Source: DASZMJ01 sp035551935 (GTDB taxonomy: Bacteria > Planctomycetota > Planctomycetia > Isosphaerales > Isosphaeraceae). Taken from it: a stretch of DNA of 20,132 nt. This document shows, piece by piece, positions 11,511 through 18,446 of this stretch. The translations under genes were made by a program, and so were the position numbers. Location of the stretch: assembly GCA_035551935.1 (NCBI GenBank), contig DASZMJ010000221.1, positions 1 to 20,132 on the forward strand, written 5' to 3'. How positions within the stretch are numbered: the first letter of the stretch is position 1; every line of letters starts with the position of its first letter. The notes below the pieces were generated by a model, which was given only the letters and a program-made list of their open reading frames with translations, was not told the DNA's origin and searched no databases.

Positions 11511-12308
11511 TTGGCGGATTCGGCGGTCGGGACGAGGAAGCTGGTCGTCTTGGGGAGCGGGACGTCCGTCGGCGTGCCGATGATCGGCTGCGACTGCGCG
11601 GTCTGCTCGTCGGAGGACCGCCGCAACCACCGCACCAGGTCGAGCGTCCTGGTGAGCCTGCCGGGGGGCAACCTGCTGATCGACACGACCCCGGAGATGC
11701 GGCTGCAACTCCTGCGGGAGCGGGTCCGGCAGGTCCACGCGATCGCCTACACGCACCAGCACGCCGACCACCTCTTCGGCCTCGACGACGCCCGGCTCTT
11801 CCCCAAGTACACCGGTGCGCCCGTGCCGATCTACTGCGAGGAGGAGACCGAGGACACGATCCGCAAGGTGTTCGACTACGCCTTCGCCGAGTCGGCCGCG
11901 CACGTGCCGATGGGAGGGCTGCCGAAGCTGGTCTTCCGCCGGATCGAGCCGGCGTCGCCGTTCGAGGTGCTCGGCGCGACGGTCCTGCCGATCCGGCTGG
12001 AGCACGGGCGGTTCCGCGTGCTCGGCTTCCGGATCGGGAACCTGGCGTACTGCACCGACGTCAGCCGCATCCCCGAATCGAGCTGGCCGCTCCTGGAGGG
12101 GCTCGACACCTTGATCCTCGACGCCTTGCGGCCCGAGCCGCACCCGACGCACTTCAGCCTGTCGCAGGCCTTGGCGGTCGTCGAGCGGCTCCGGCCGGCT
12201 CGGGCGTACCTGACGCACATCTCGCACAGCCTCGACCACGCGGCGACGGAGTCCGCCTTGCCCCCCGGGGTCTTCCTGGCCTACGATGGCCTGACCTTGG
12301 TATTCTGA
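11511..12308 (+). CDS. PhnP-like metallo-beta-lactamase-fold hydrolase
   Basis: A 265-residue MBL-fold metal-dependent hydrolase of the PhnP/YcbX-side branch (phosphodiesterase-like). It opens with KLVVLGSGTSVGVPMIGCDC (10-29). The CDCAVC cysteine cluster (27-32) matches the structural-metal knuckle of PhnP-type proteins. The catalytic metal motif is THQHADH (His82, His84, Asp86, His87), followed by CTDVSRIPE and the C-terminal LTHISHSLDH, all expected for two-metal enzymes. A cyclic nucleotide or phosphodiester substrate is typical for relatives, but the true substrate is unknown and no C-P lyase genes are nearby. No ATG fits: TTG 11511 is chosen because it sits nine codons before the conserved core and after a TAGAAT box. 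TTG 11430 and GTG 11433 are in frame and possible. It is divergent from the glycosyltransferase unit and 94 bases ahead of the pyrophosphorylase gene. Confidence 0.85.
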   Translation: MADSAVGTRKLVVLGSGTSVGVPMIGCDCAVCSSEDRRNHRTRSSVLVSLPGGNLLIDTTPEMRLQLLRERVRQVHAIAYTHQHADHLFGLDDARLFPKYTGAPVPIYCEEETEDTIRKVFDYAFAESAAHVPMGGLPKLVFRRIEPASPFEVLGATVLPIRLEHGRFRVLGFRIGNLAYCTDVSRIPESSWPLLEGLDTLILDALRPEPHPTHFSLSQALAVVERLRPARAYLTHISHSLDHAATESALPPGVFLAYDGLTLVF

Positions 12309-12324
12309 CCCGTCCCACGACGAC

Positions 12325-12382
12325 GGCCCCCGACGACGACCGGGGCCGCGCGGGACCTTGCGCCCCGGCATTTTCCGGGGCG
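12325..12382 (+). promoter_or_regulatory. Tandem hairpins before the UDP-sugar pyrophosphorylase gene
   Basis: Two hairpins lie in the 94-base gap. The first pairs GGCCCC (12325-12330) with GGGGCC (12342-12347) across 11 bases. The second is a perfect 8-bp stem, CGCCCCGG (12361-12368) with CCGGGGCG (12375-12382), with loop CATTTT. The second ends about five bases before the AGGAGGAG ribosome-binding site. Neither has a U-tract. They could end the upstream transcript, protect the mRNA, or modulate translation; the sequence does not decide. Confidence 0.5.
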
Positions 12383-12402
12383 CCCAGGAGGAGCGGTCGC
12401 CG

Positions 12403-13833
12403 ATGGAGCCCGACCCCGCGTTGGCCGAGTCCCTCGCCCGCCACGGCCAGGAGCACCTGCTCCGCTGGTGGGACGACCTCGACGGCCCCGGCCGCGCCCG
12501 GTTGCTCGACGAGGTCCGCGCGATCGACCTCGACCGGCTCGACGAGCTGATCCGCGACCTCGTCCGCGGCGACCCCGCCGCCGACTTCGACCCGCGCGCC
12601 GTCGAGCCGGTCGAGGTCCGACGCCTGCCGCGGACCGACGCCGAGCGCGTCGCCTGGCGGCTCGCCGCCGAGGTCGGCGCCGAGGCGCTGTCGAGGGGCG
12701 AGGTCGCCGTGGTCGTCGTCGCGGGCGGGCAGGGGACCCGGCTCGGGTTCGAGGGGCCGAAGGGGACGTACCCGATCGGCCCGGTCTCGGCCGCCAGCCT
12801 CTTCCAGATCCACGCCGAGAAGATCGTCGCGCTGGGACGACGCCACGGCCGGCCGATCCCGCTCTACGTCATGACCAGCCCCGACAACCACGAGGCCACC
12901 GCCGCGTTCTTCGCCGAGTGCGCCGACTTCGGCCTCGAGCGCGTCCGCCTCTTCGTCCAGGGCCAGATGCCGGCGGTGGACGGGGCCACCGGCAAGATCC
13001 TGCTCGCGGAGAAGGGGCACGTCGCTTTGAGCCCCGACGGCCACGGCGGCACGCTCGCCGCCTTGGCCGCGCCGGCGCCGGGGGGCGGGCCGAGCTGCCT
13101 CGACGAGATGCGCGACCGGGGCATCCGCACGATCTTCTACTTCCAGGTCGACAACCCGCTCGTGCAGATCGCCGACCCGGCCTTCCTCGGCCTGCACCGC
13201 CAGGCCGGGGCCGAGGTGTCGTTCAAGGTGGTCGAGAAGGTCGCGCCGGAGGAGAAGGTCGGCGTGGTCGTCCGCGTCGGCGGCCGTCCCCAGGTCATCG
13301 AGTACTCCGACCTGCCCGCCGAGCTCGCCGAGCGTCGCGAGCCCGACGGCGGCCTCCGCTACTGGGCCGGCAGCATCGCCATCCACGCGTTCGAGCTCGA
13401 GTTCGTCGAGCGCCTCGAGGCCGGCGGCGGCGTCCGGCTGCCGTTCCACCGGGCGATCAAGCGGGTCCGATCCGTCGATGGTCGCGGCATGCCCGTCGAC
13501 CCCCCCGCGCCCAACGCGTTGAAGTTCGAGAAGTTCATCTTCGACGCGCTCCCCCTGGCCGCCCGCTGGGCGCTGGTCGAGACCGACCGGGCCGTCGAGT
13601 TCGAGCCGTTGAAGAACGCCACCGGGCCCGACTCGCCGGCCTCGGTCCGCCAGCGGATGAGCGACCTCTTCGCCGGCTGGCTCGAAGGCGCCGGCGCCAC
13701 CGTCCCCCGCCGCCCCGACGGCTCGGTCCCCTTCGGCATCGAGATCAGCCCGCTCTACTCCCTCGACGCCGCCGAGCTCAAATCCAAGCTCCCCCCCGGG
13801 ATGGCCGTCGAGGGGCCGATTTACTTACGATGA
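12403..13833 (+). CDS. UAP1-type UDP-N-acetylhexosamine pyrophosphorylase
   Basis: This 476-residue protein belongs to the eukaryote-like UDPGP family. Members make UDP-GlcNAc/UDP-GalNAc (or UDP-glucose) from UTP and the sugar 1-phosphate in the cytoplasm. An N-terminal helical segment containing HLLRWWDDLD (18-27) is typical of UAP1/AGX. The nucleotide-binding loop is AGGQGTRLGFEGPKGTYPIG (107-126). The family motifs GHGG (213-216), QVDNPL (248-253) and NALKFEKFIFDAL (371-383) are present, and the C-terminus is ISPLYS...GPIYLR. Length fits UAP1 (~480-500). ATG 12403 is supported by AGGAGGAG about 10 bases upstream. Many bacteria make UDP-GlcNAc only with GlmU, so this is a second route. It is followed on the same strand by the antitoxin-toxin remnant and the GDP-mannose gene, suggesting a sugar-nucleotide gene pair later split by the inserted toxin module. 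The exact hexose is inferred. Confidence 0.88.
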   Translation: MEPDPALAESLARHGQEHLLRWWDDLDGPGRARLLDEVRAIDLDRLDELIRDLVRGDPAADFDPRAVEPVEVRRLPRTDAERVAWRLAAEVGAEALSRGEVAVVVVAGGQGTRLGFEGPKGTYPIGPVSAASLFQIHAEKIVALGRRHGRPIPLYVMTSPDNHEATAAFFAECADFGLERVRLFVQGQMPAVDGATGKILLAEKGHVALSPDGHGGTLAALAAPAPGGGPSCLDEMRDRGIRTIFYFQVDNPLVQIADPAFLGLHRQAGAEVSFKVVEKVAPEEKVGVVVRVGGRPQVIEYSDLPAELAERREPDGGLRYWAGSIAIHAFELEFVERLEAGGGVRLPFHRAIKRVRSVDGRGMPVDPPAPNALKFEKFIFDALPLAARWALVETDRAVEFEPLKNATGPDSPASVRQRMSDLFAGWLEGAGATVPRRPDGSVPFGIEISPLYSLDAAELKSKLPPGMAVEGPIYLR

Positions 13834-13894
13834 AGCTTGGTCGAGTGGAGAGCCCAGCCGCCACGCTCGCCCGACCGACCGAGGAGCCGCTCCC

Positions 13895-14500
13895 ATGCCC
13901 GCCGTGACCATGGATTTCCCAGAGGACGCCTTCGCCGCGCTCCGATGCTCGCCCGAGGAGTTCGCCCGAGAGCTCCGCCTGGCCGCGGCGATCTTCTGGT
14001 ACAGCCGATATCGCGTCTCTCAGGGCATGGCCGCCCAGATCGCCGGGGTCAGCCGGGCCGAGCTCATCGACGCCCTCGGGCGTGAGAAGGTCCCCGCGAT
14101 CCAGGTCGACGCAGACGAATTGAGAGAGGAGGTCGGGAGTGCCCTCCAGGCGCATCGTGGACGCGTCGGCGCCGATCTTCCTGTCGAGAGTGGATCTTGC
14201 TTGACACGCTCCACGCCGGAGTCGACGAGGTCGTCCTCCCCGAGGCCGTCGTCGATGAGATCACGGCCCTCGGCCCCGACGACCCGGCCGCCGTCGCCCT
14301 CCGCTCAGCTTCCTGGCTCGACATCGTCGCGACGCCCGTCATCCCGCCCGCGATTCGTGGTCGGCGTCTCGGCCCCGGCGAGTCGGCGGTGCTGGCCCCG
14401 GCCCTCCTCTCTCCGGGTTCGGAGGCGGTCCTGGATGATCGAGATGCCCGGCGTTGTGCACGGTCGCTCGGAATCCGCGTCATCGGCACCCTTGGCCTGA
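13895..14500 (+). CDS. UPF0175-family antitoxin, with run-on C-terminus
   Basis: The first ~100 residues are a UPF0175-family antitoxin, usually paired with a PIN toxin. FPEDAFAALRCSPEEFAREL (8-27) is followed by RLAAAIFWYSRYRVSQGMAAQIAGVSRAELIDAL, with a short helix-turn-helix-like segment, and then VPAIQVDADELREEV. The ATG at 13895 follows GAGGAG at 8-base spacing, 61 bases after the pyrophosphorylase stop. Family resemblance ends near 14200. Beyond that the frame merely shadows the toxin gene and stops at 14500, giving 201 residues against about 80-105 expected. Removing one base from CTTG at 14196-14199 would give a TGA right after ...ESGS, so the long tail looks like a frameshift product. 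Its promoter and DNA-binding site are not visible. Confidence 0.8.
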   Translation: MPAVTMDFPEDAFAALRCSPEEFARELRLAAAIFWYSRYRVSQGMAAQIAGVSRAELIDALGREKVPAIQVDADELREEVGSALQAHRGRVGADLPVESGSCLTRSTPESTRSSSPRPSSMRSRPSAPTTRPPSPSAQLPGSTSSRRPSSRPRFVVGVSAPASRRCWPRPSSLRVRRRSWMIEMPGVVHGRSESASSAPLA

Positions 14501-14673
14501 TCGTCTTCGCCAAGCGGATCGGGTCCGTTCCGTCCGTCCGCCCGATCGTCGAGACGCTCGTCGAGTCCGGGATGTACCTCGAAGACCGTCTGCGACGGGA
14601 GATCCTGGAACTCGCCGGCGAGGCGGCAGACGACCCGACGCCTTCCCCTTCCCATCAAGAAACGAGACGCTCC
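14139..14673 (+). pseudogene. DUF3368 PIN-domain toxin, frameshifted
   Basis: This is a PIN-fold ribonuclease-type toxin of the DUF3368 family, the usual partner of UPF0175. GTG at 14139 has a strong ribosome-binding site (AGAGGAGG, spacing about 6) and overlaps the antitoxin end. It reads VPSRRIVDASAPIFLSRVDL and then hits TGA at 14202-14204. The rest continues one frame over from about 14197: LDTLHAGVDEVVLPEAVVDE, then LGPGES, LDDRDARRCARSLGIRVIG, TLGLIVFAKRIGSVPSVRPI and LRREILELAGE. The PIN acidic residues (IVDAS Asp, PEAVVDE Glu/Asp, LDDRD Asp) are intact, so only the extra base separates it from a normal ~165-residue toxin. It also has no stop of its own: its frame runs directly into the guanylyltransferase at 14674. 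Sequencing error, recent decay and frameshifting are all possible. Confidence 0.85.
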
Positions 14674-15753
14674 ATGCTCCACGCCGTCGTGATGGCCGGT
14701 GGCAGCGGCACGAGGTTCTGGCCGAAGAGCCGCCGCAACAGGCCGAAACAGTTGCTCAAGCTCCACGGCGACGCGACGATGCTCCAGCAGACCGTCGCGC
14801 GGATCGCGCCCCTGGTGGGCCCGGGGCGGACCTGGATCATCACCGGGGCCGACCAGGCAGCGGCGACGAGGGCACAGTTGCCCGAACTGCCGGCCGGCAA
14901 CGTCGTCGCCGAACCTTGCCCGCGCGACACGGCGCCGTGCGTCGGCCTGGCGGCGGCGATCGTCGCCAAGCACGACCCGGACGGCACCATGATCGTCATG
15001 CCGGCCGACCACGTCATCCGCCCGGCCGAGCTGTTCCAGAAGACCGTCCGCGCCGCGCTCAAGGTCATCGACGAGGACCCGACGGCGTTCGTCACCTTCG
15101 GCGTGGTGCCGACCCGGCCCGAGACGGGTTACGGCTACATCGAGCGCGGCGCGCGCCTGGGCGACCCGGAGGGAATCGCGTTGCACGAGGTCGTCCAGTT
15201 CCGCGAGAAGCCCGACCGCACCACGGCCGAGCGGTTCCTGGCCGAGGGGCGGTTCTCCTGGAATGCGGGCATCTTCGTCTGGCGGGCGCGAGCCATTCTT
15301 GATGCGTTGGCCCGCCACCGCCCGACCCTCGCCGCCGCGATCGGCCGCGTCGCCGAGGCGCTCGGCACGCCGGCCGAGGCCGAGGCGATCGCGCGAGAGT
15401 ATCCAGGGATGGAGAAGGTCCCGATCGACAAGGCCGTCATGGAGAAGGCGGAGAACGTCCGCGTCCTCGAGGTCGTCTACGACTGGAGCGACGTCGGCGA
15501 CTGGCGCGCCCTGAACTCGCTCCATGCCGCCGACGCCCAGGGCAACACGATCCAGGGGCCGGCCCTGGCCGTCGACACCAGGGGGTCGATCATCGTCGCC
15601 GACGACGGCGCGCTGATCGCCACCCTCGGCGTCGAGGACCTCGTGATCGTCCAGTCCGGCGGCGCCACCCTCATCGCCCGCAAGGACCGCCTCGACCAGC
15701 TCAAGGGCCTCGTGGAAGGGCTCGACATGGCCGGCCACAGCGACCTGCTCTGA
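14674..15753 (+). CDS. manC: Mannose-1-phosphate guanylyltransferase
   Basis: A 359-residue enzyme that makes GDP-mannose from GTP and mannose 1-phosphate in the cytoplasm, without the fused isomerase domain. The signature MAGGSGTRFWPKSR (7-20) with RPKQ (23-26) binds the nucleotide. PADH (110-113), RPETGYGYIE (148-157), FREKP (176-180), NAGIFVW (197-203), PIDKAVMEK (250-258) and DVGDW (273-277) are all characteristic. A C-terminal beta-helix-like segment with DTRGSIIVAD follows. ATG 14674 is chosen because family homology starts there; no strong ribosome-binding site is seen. The same frame is open upstream through the toxin remnant, so a fused or longer product is formally possible. It converges on metG with an 18-base gap. 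GDP-mannose would feed mannosyltransferases such as the GT87-like enzyme (inference). Confidence 0.93.
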   Translation: MLHAVVMAGGSGTRFWPKSRRNRPKQLLKLHGDATMLQQTVARIAPLVGPGRTWIITGADQAAATRAQLPELPAGNVVAEPCPRDTAPCVGLAAAIVAKHDPDGTMIVMPADHVIRPAELFQKTVRAALKVIDEDPTAFVTFGVVPTRPETGYGYIERGARLGDPEGIALHEVVQFREKPDRTTAERFLAEGRFSWNAGIFVWRARAILDALARHRPTLAAAIGRVAEALGTPAEAEAIAREYPGMEKVPIDKAVMEKAENVRVLEVVYDWSDVGDWRALNSLHAADAQGNTIQGPALAVDTRGSIIVADDGALIATLGVEDLVIVQSGGATLIARKDRLDQLKGLVEGLDMAGHSDLL

Positions 15754-15771
15754 TTGGACAATGTGCGTAGA

Positions 15772-17346
15772 TCAAGCCGGCTCCTTCGGCTCGATCTTCG
15801 GGAAGAGTGGGGCCGGCTTGCCGCCGACGAGCTCGGCGGTCACGCGCCAGGAAGCAGGTCGGTCCACCTTCAGGACGTCGTCGAGGCCGACGGCGTCCCA
15901 GGGCCGCGTCTGCTCGAAGTCGAAGGCGCGGTAGAAGGTGGCGGCGGTCCGGGGGAGGAAGGGTTTCAGGAGGATCGCCGTCACCCGCAACGCCTCGGCG
16001 AGGTTCAAGAGGACGAGCCGGGTGGCGTCGGGATCGGTCTTGAAGAGCTTGAAGGGCTGCGTCTCCTGGATGTAGCGGCTGGTGGCGCCGAGCACGTCGA
16101 GCCAGATCCGCTGCAAGGCGACATTATATTGGAACGCGCCGATCAGGTCGCGCAGCTCCGCCACGAGCGTCGGCAGGTCGAGCCCGAGGCGCCAGGCGGT
16201 CAGGTCGGCGGCGTTAACTCCATCCAGCACCCCGCCGAAGTAGCGGACGCACATGGAGAGGGTTCGGCTGTAGGTGTTGCCGAGGTTGTCGGCGAGGTCC
16301 GAGTTATACAGCTCGATGAAGCGGTCGTCGCCGTAGTTGCCGTCGCCGCCGAAGGGGCACTCGCGGAGGAAGTAATATCTCAACGCATCAACACCATACG
16401 TCCGCGCAATCTCCTCGGGCGCGGGGGGCTTCTCGGCGGCCGACTTGCTGGTCTTGGCCCCGCGGTACATGACGAACCCGTGCGCAAAAACCCGACGCGG
16501 CAGCGGCAATCCCGCCGACATCAGCATCGCCGGCCACAAGGCGCAGTGGAACCGCGTGATGTCCTTGCCGATGACGTGGACGTCCGCCGGCCAGAGGCGT
16601 CGGAAGCGCCCCTCGTCGTGGCCGTAGCCGATGGCGGTGATGTAGTTCAGGAGCGCGTCGAACCAGACGTAGATGGTCTGTTCCTCGTCGAACGGCACCC
16701 GGATGCCCCAGGTGAACCCCCTGCGGGTGATCGCCACGTCGAGCAGGCCCGACGTCACGAGGCTGACGATCTCGTTGCGACGGCTCTCGGGCTGGATGAA
16801 CCCGGGGTTCTCCTCGTAGTGCCGGAGCAGGCGGTCGCCGAACGACGAGAGCCGGAAGAAGTAGTTCTCCTCCTCGATGGCGCGCAAGGCCTGGTTCGGG
16901 TGGAGCGGGCAGCGGCCGTCGACGATTTCCTTCTCGGTCTTGAACGCCTCGCAGCCGTCGCAATACAGGCCGGTATACGCTTTCTTGTAAATATCACCCG
17001 CATCGTACACGGCCTGGATGAACTTGCGGCAGCCTGCGTGGTGGCGCTCCTCGCTGGTCTGGATGAAGTCGTCGAAGGAGACGTCGAGCGTCCGCCAGAC
17101 GTCCTGGAACTGGCGGGCCATGTCGTCGACGTAGGGCTTGGGCTCGACCCCGAGGGCCTCGGCGCGCTGGGAGACCTTGATCGTGTTCTCGTCGTTGCCC
17201 ATCAGGAAGTGGACGGCCCGCCCCTCCAGCCGACGGAAGCGCGCCTGCACGTCCGCCCCGATCTTTTCGAAGGCGGTGCCGATGTGCGGCCGGCTGTTCG
17301 GGTAGTCGATCGCCGTCGTGACGAAGAACGCATTCGGGTCGCGCAT
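15772..17346 (-). CDS. metG: Methionyl-tRNA synthetase (short form)
   Basis: Class I aminoacyl-tRNA synthetase of 524 residues that charges tRNA-Met in the cytoplasm. It contains TAIDYPNSRPHIGTAFEKIG (11-30) with the HIGH-type motif as HIGT (21-24). A zinc knuckle has CDGC (129-132) and CPLH (146-149), followed by EEENYFFRLS (158-167). Other landmarks are YVWFDALLNYITAIG (226-240), HVIGKDITRFHCALWPAML (257-275) and YGVDALRYYFLRE (317-329). The KMSKS loop reads KTSKS (298-302) and the usual GN(V)VDP after it is replaced by AAEKPPAP. The anticodon-binding helical domain follows. The C-terminal tRNA-binding (Trbp111-like) domain is absent, as in many short MetRS. ATG 17346 begins the homology and has GAGAGG about 12 bases upstream; the upstream open frame is not conserved. 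It is 89 bases downstream of the PEP-CTERM gene on the same strand, and a TAAGAT hexamer at 17438-17443 may be its -10. Confidence 0.95.
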   Translation of the reverse strand: MRDPNAFFVTTAIDYPNSRPHIGTAFEKIGADVQARFRRLEGRAVHFLMGNDENTIKVSQRAEALGVEPKPYVDDMARQFQDVWRTLDVSFDDFIQTSEERHHAGCRKFIQAVYDAGDIYKKAYTGLYCDGCEAFKTEKEIVDGRCPLHPNQALRAIEEENYFFRLSSFGDRLLRHYEENPGFIQPESRRNEIVSLVTSGLLDVAITRRGFTWGIRVPFDEEQTIYVWFDALLNYITAIGYGHDEGRFRRLWPADVHVIGKDITRFHCALWPAMLMSAGLPLPRRVFAHGFVMYRGAKTSKSAAEKPPAPEEIARTYGVDALRYYFLRECPFGGDGNYGDDRFIELYNSDLADNLGNTYSRTLSMCVRYFGGVLDGVNAADLTAWRLGLDLPTLVAELRDLIGAFQYNVALQRIWLDVLGATSRYIQETQPFKLFKTDPDATRLVLLNLAEALRVTAILLKPFLPRTAATFYRAFDFEQTRPWDAVGLDDVLKVDRPASWRVTAELVGGKPAPLFPKIEPKEPA

Positions 17347-17435
17347 CGTGGGCCGGGCCTCTCGCTCCGCCTCCCGCCTCCGTCGCCGCTCAAGGAAGGC
17401 CGACACCTCCGGCGCGGGGGACGTTCGCCTCTCCC

Positions 17436-18014
17436 TTATCTTACACGATCGGACCCCGAACGTGCCCGACGTCGCCAGCGCCGGGCGGTCGCGGCGGTGC
17501 CGAGGAGGCATGCGAGGATGATCGCCGTGTTCGGCTCGGGGGTCGGCACGGTCTGCGGCGCGGGGACCAGGACCGGCGGCGGATTGCCGGTATCTCGGAC
17601 GAGCACCGGCGGGAGGACCGTCGGCAACGGTGGCGCGGGCAGGGCATTGGTGCTCACCGTTGCGAGGTCCTGCGCGATCAGGGCGCCGATCCGGGGGTGG
17701 TAGTGGTCGAACCGGGTCGGGTCGAGGCTCCGCCGCCATTCCAGGTAGCTCACCAGCGGCGACTGCGGCAACAGGCCGTTGACGGCCTCGATCTGGACCC
17801 CCCTCGGGATGACGACGTGCATCCAGTGTCGCTGGAGGGCCCGGACGAAGTACCGGTTCCACGGCCCCGAGCCGGTCGTATTCGCCTGGACCCGGAGCCG
17901 CCCACTCCCTCGGATCGGGCTCGCCTCGCCCCGCGCGGCGACCCCCACGAGCAGCGCGACGGCCGCGGCCAGGCGGCGGGCGGTTCGGGACCCACAAGGC
18001 TGGAACACGCTCAT
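17436..18014 (-). CDS. Small exported PEP-CTERM protein
   Basis: A 192-residue protein with an N-terminal signal peptide (RRLAAAVALLVGVAARGEAS, 13-32). It ends in a PEP-CTERM sorting signal: PEP at 159-161, a hydrophobic helix NTAIILACLLGTAATA (162-177) and an Arg-rich tail (RRWRRRAR, 178-185). Such proteins are cut and anchored or released at the surface by an exosortase-type enzyme. The middle domain (about 35-120, including WNRYFVRALQRHWMHVVIPRG) is not recognised. It is followed by a Pro-rich linker (125-160). ATG 18014 directly precedes the signal peptide. It is divergent from the Tat-exported toroid protein and upstream of metG; co-transcription with metG is possible but functional linkage is unlikely. 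Function unknown beyond export. Confidence 0.8.
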   Translation of the reverse strand: MSVFQPCGSRTARRLAAAVALLVGVAARGEASPIRGSGRLRVQANTTGSGPWNRYFVRALQRHWMHVVIPRGVQIEAVNGLLPQSPLVSYLEWRRSLDPTRFDHYHPRIGALIAQDLATVSTNALPAPPLPTVLPPVLVRDTGNPPPVLVPAPQTVPTPEPNTAIILACLLGTAATARRWRRRARSGSDRVR

Positions 18015-18215
18015 GGGACGGCACTTCCGTTCGACCGGGGGACGGGACGTCGCCGGCCATGCCGCCCTCGGGGCGACCCGGCCGACAGGCTCGGCACGGT
18101 CTGTATCGGTTTTTTCGGAAGTTGGGCTTGAACCGCCTGCGCGGGGCCCCGCGACTGGATAAGGGGTGGACGACTCCTGGACAGCGGATGGCCATTTCGG
18201 CTCGCGATCGTGACG

Positions 18216-18243
18216 GGTTTAGGGTCCGCATTGTTGTTGTCAA
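18216..18243 (-). promoter_or_regulatory. Candidate promoter for the PEP-CTERM gene
   Basis: On the minus strand a consensus -35 TTGACA (18238-18243) is followed after 16 bases by TAAACC (18216-18221). It lies about 200 bases before the ATG at 18014, a long leader, so the assignment is tentative. Confidence 0.35.
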
Positions 18244-18301
18244 TTCCCGGTTTACGTCAAGAATCCGGCGGGGCACGGGACGTGCTTGAGGATGGGGACT
18301 G

Positions 18302-18307
18302 TAGAAT
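18302..18307 (+). promoter_or_regulatory. Possible -10 element for the toroid-protein gene
   Basis: TAGAAT lies about 185 bases before the ATG at 18493, with no well-spaced -35 (TTGAGG at 18286 is too close). If it is used, the transcript would carry the whole 49-bp inverted repeat in its 5' leader. Confidence 0.3.
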
Positions 18308-18319
18308 GGACAATGCGGC

Positions 18320-18446
18320 GGACCCTCACCCCGGCCTCGTCGTCGCAGGCACGCTCCGCGTGCCGTCCGCAGTAACACACGATGAGGGCCGGAGGGTGGA
18401 CGGCACGCGGAGCGTGCCTGCGACGACGAGGCCGGGGTGAGGGTCC
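18320..18446. repeat. Long palindromic repeat, copy 2 (perfect 49-bp arms, 29-base loop)
   Basis: The arms 18320-18368 and 18398-18446 are exact reverse complements over 49 bases. They start GGACCCTCACCCCGGCC and end CGTGCCGTCC, and are separated by 29 bases (18369-18397). The inner 27 bases match the arms at 1529-1611, and the loop length is identical. The loop matches the reverse complement of the copy 1 loop at 18 of 29 positions by hand count, so the two copies are the same element in opposite orientation. No open frame of its own. Confidence 0.92.

Noticed and set aside
11324..11686. 120-codon minus-strand frame upstream of the GT-C gene
   Set aside because: Overlaps the conserved MBL-fold hydrolase on the opposite strand and shows no family features.
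12154..13449. 431-codon minus-strand frame
   Set aside because: Shadow of the UAP1-type gene; no domain, no ribosome-binding site, repetitive composition.
18139..18152. CGCGGGGCCCCGCG palindrome as an operator
   Set aside because: A 14-bp all-GC palindrome is expected by chance in DNA of this composition and no second copy or regulator gene is nearby.
18320..18446. Intrinsic terminator reading of the long palindrome
   Set aside because: The arms are far longer than a terminator stem, there is no U-tract, and it sits upstream of a gene start rather than after a stop.
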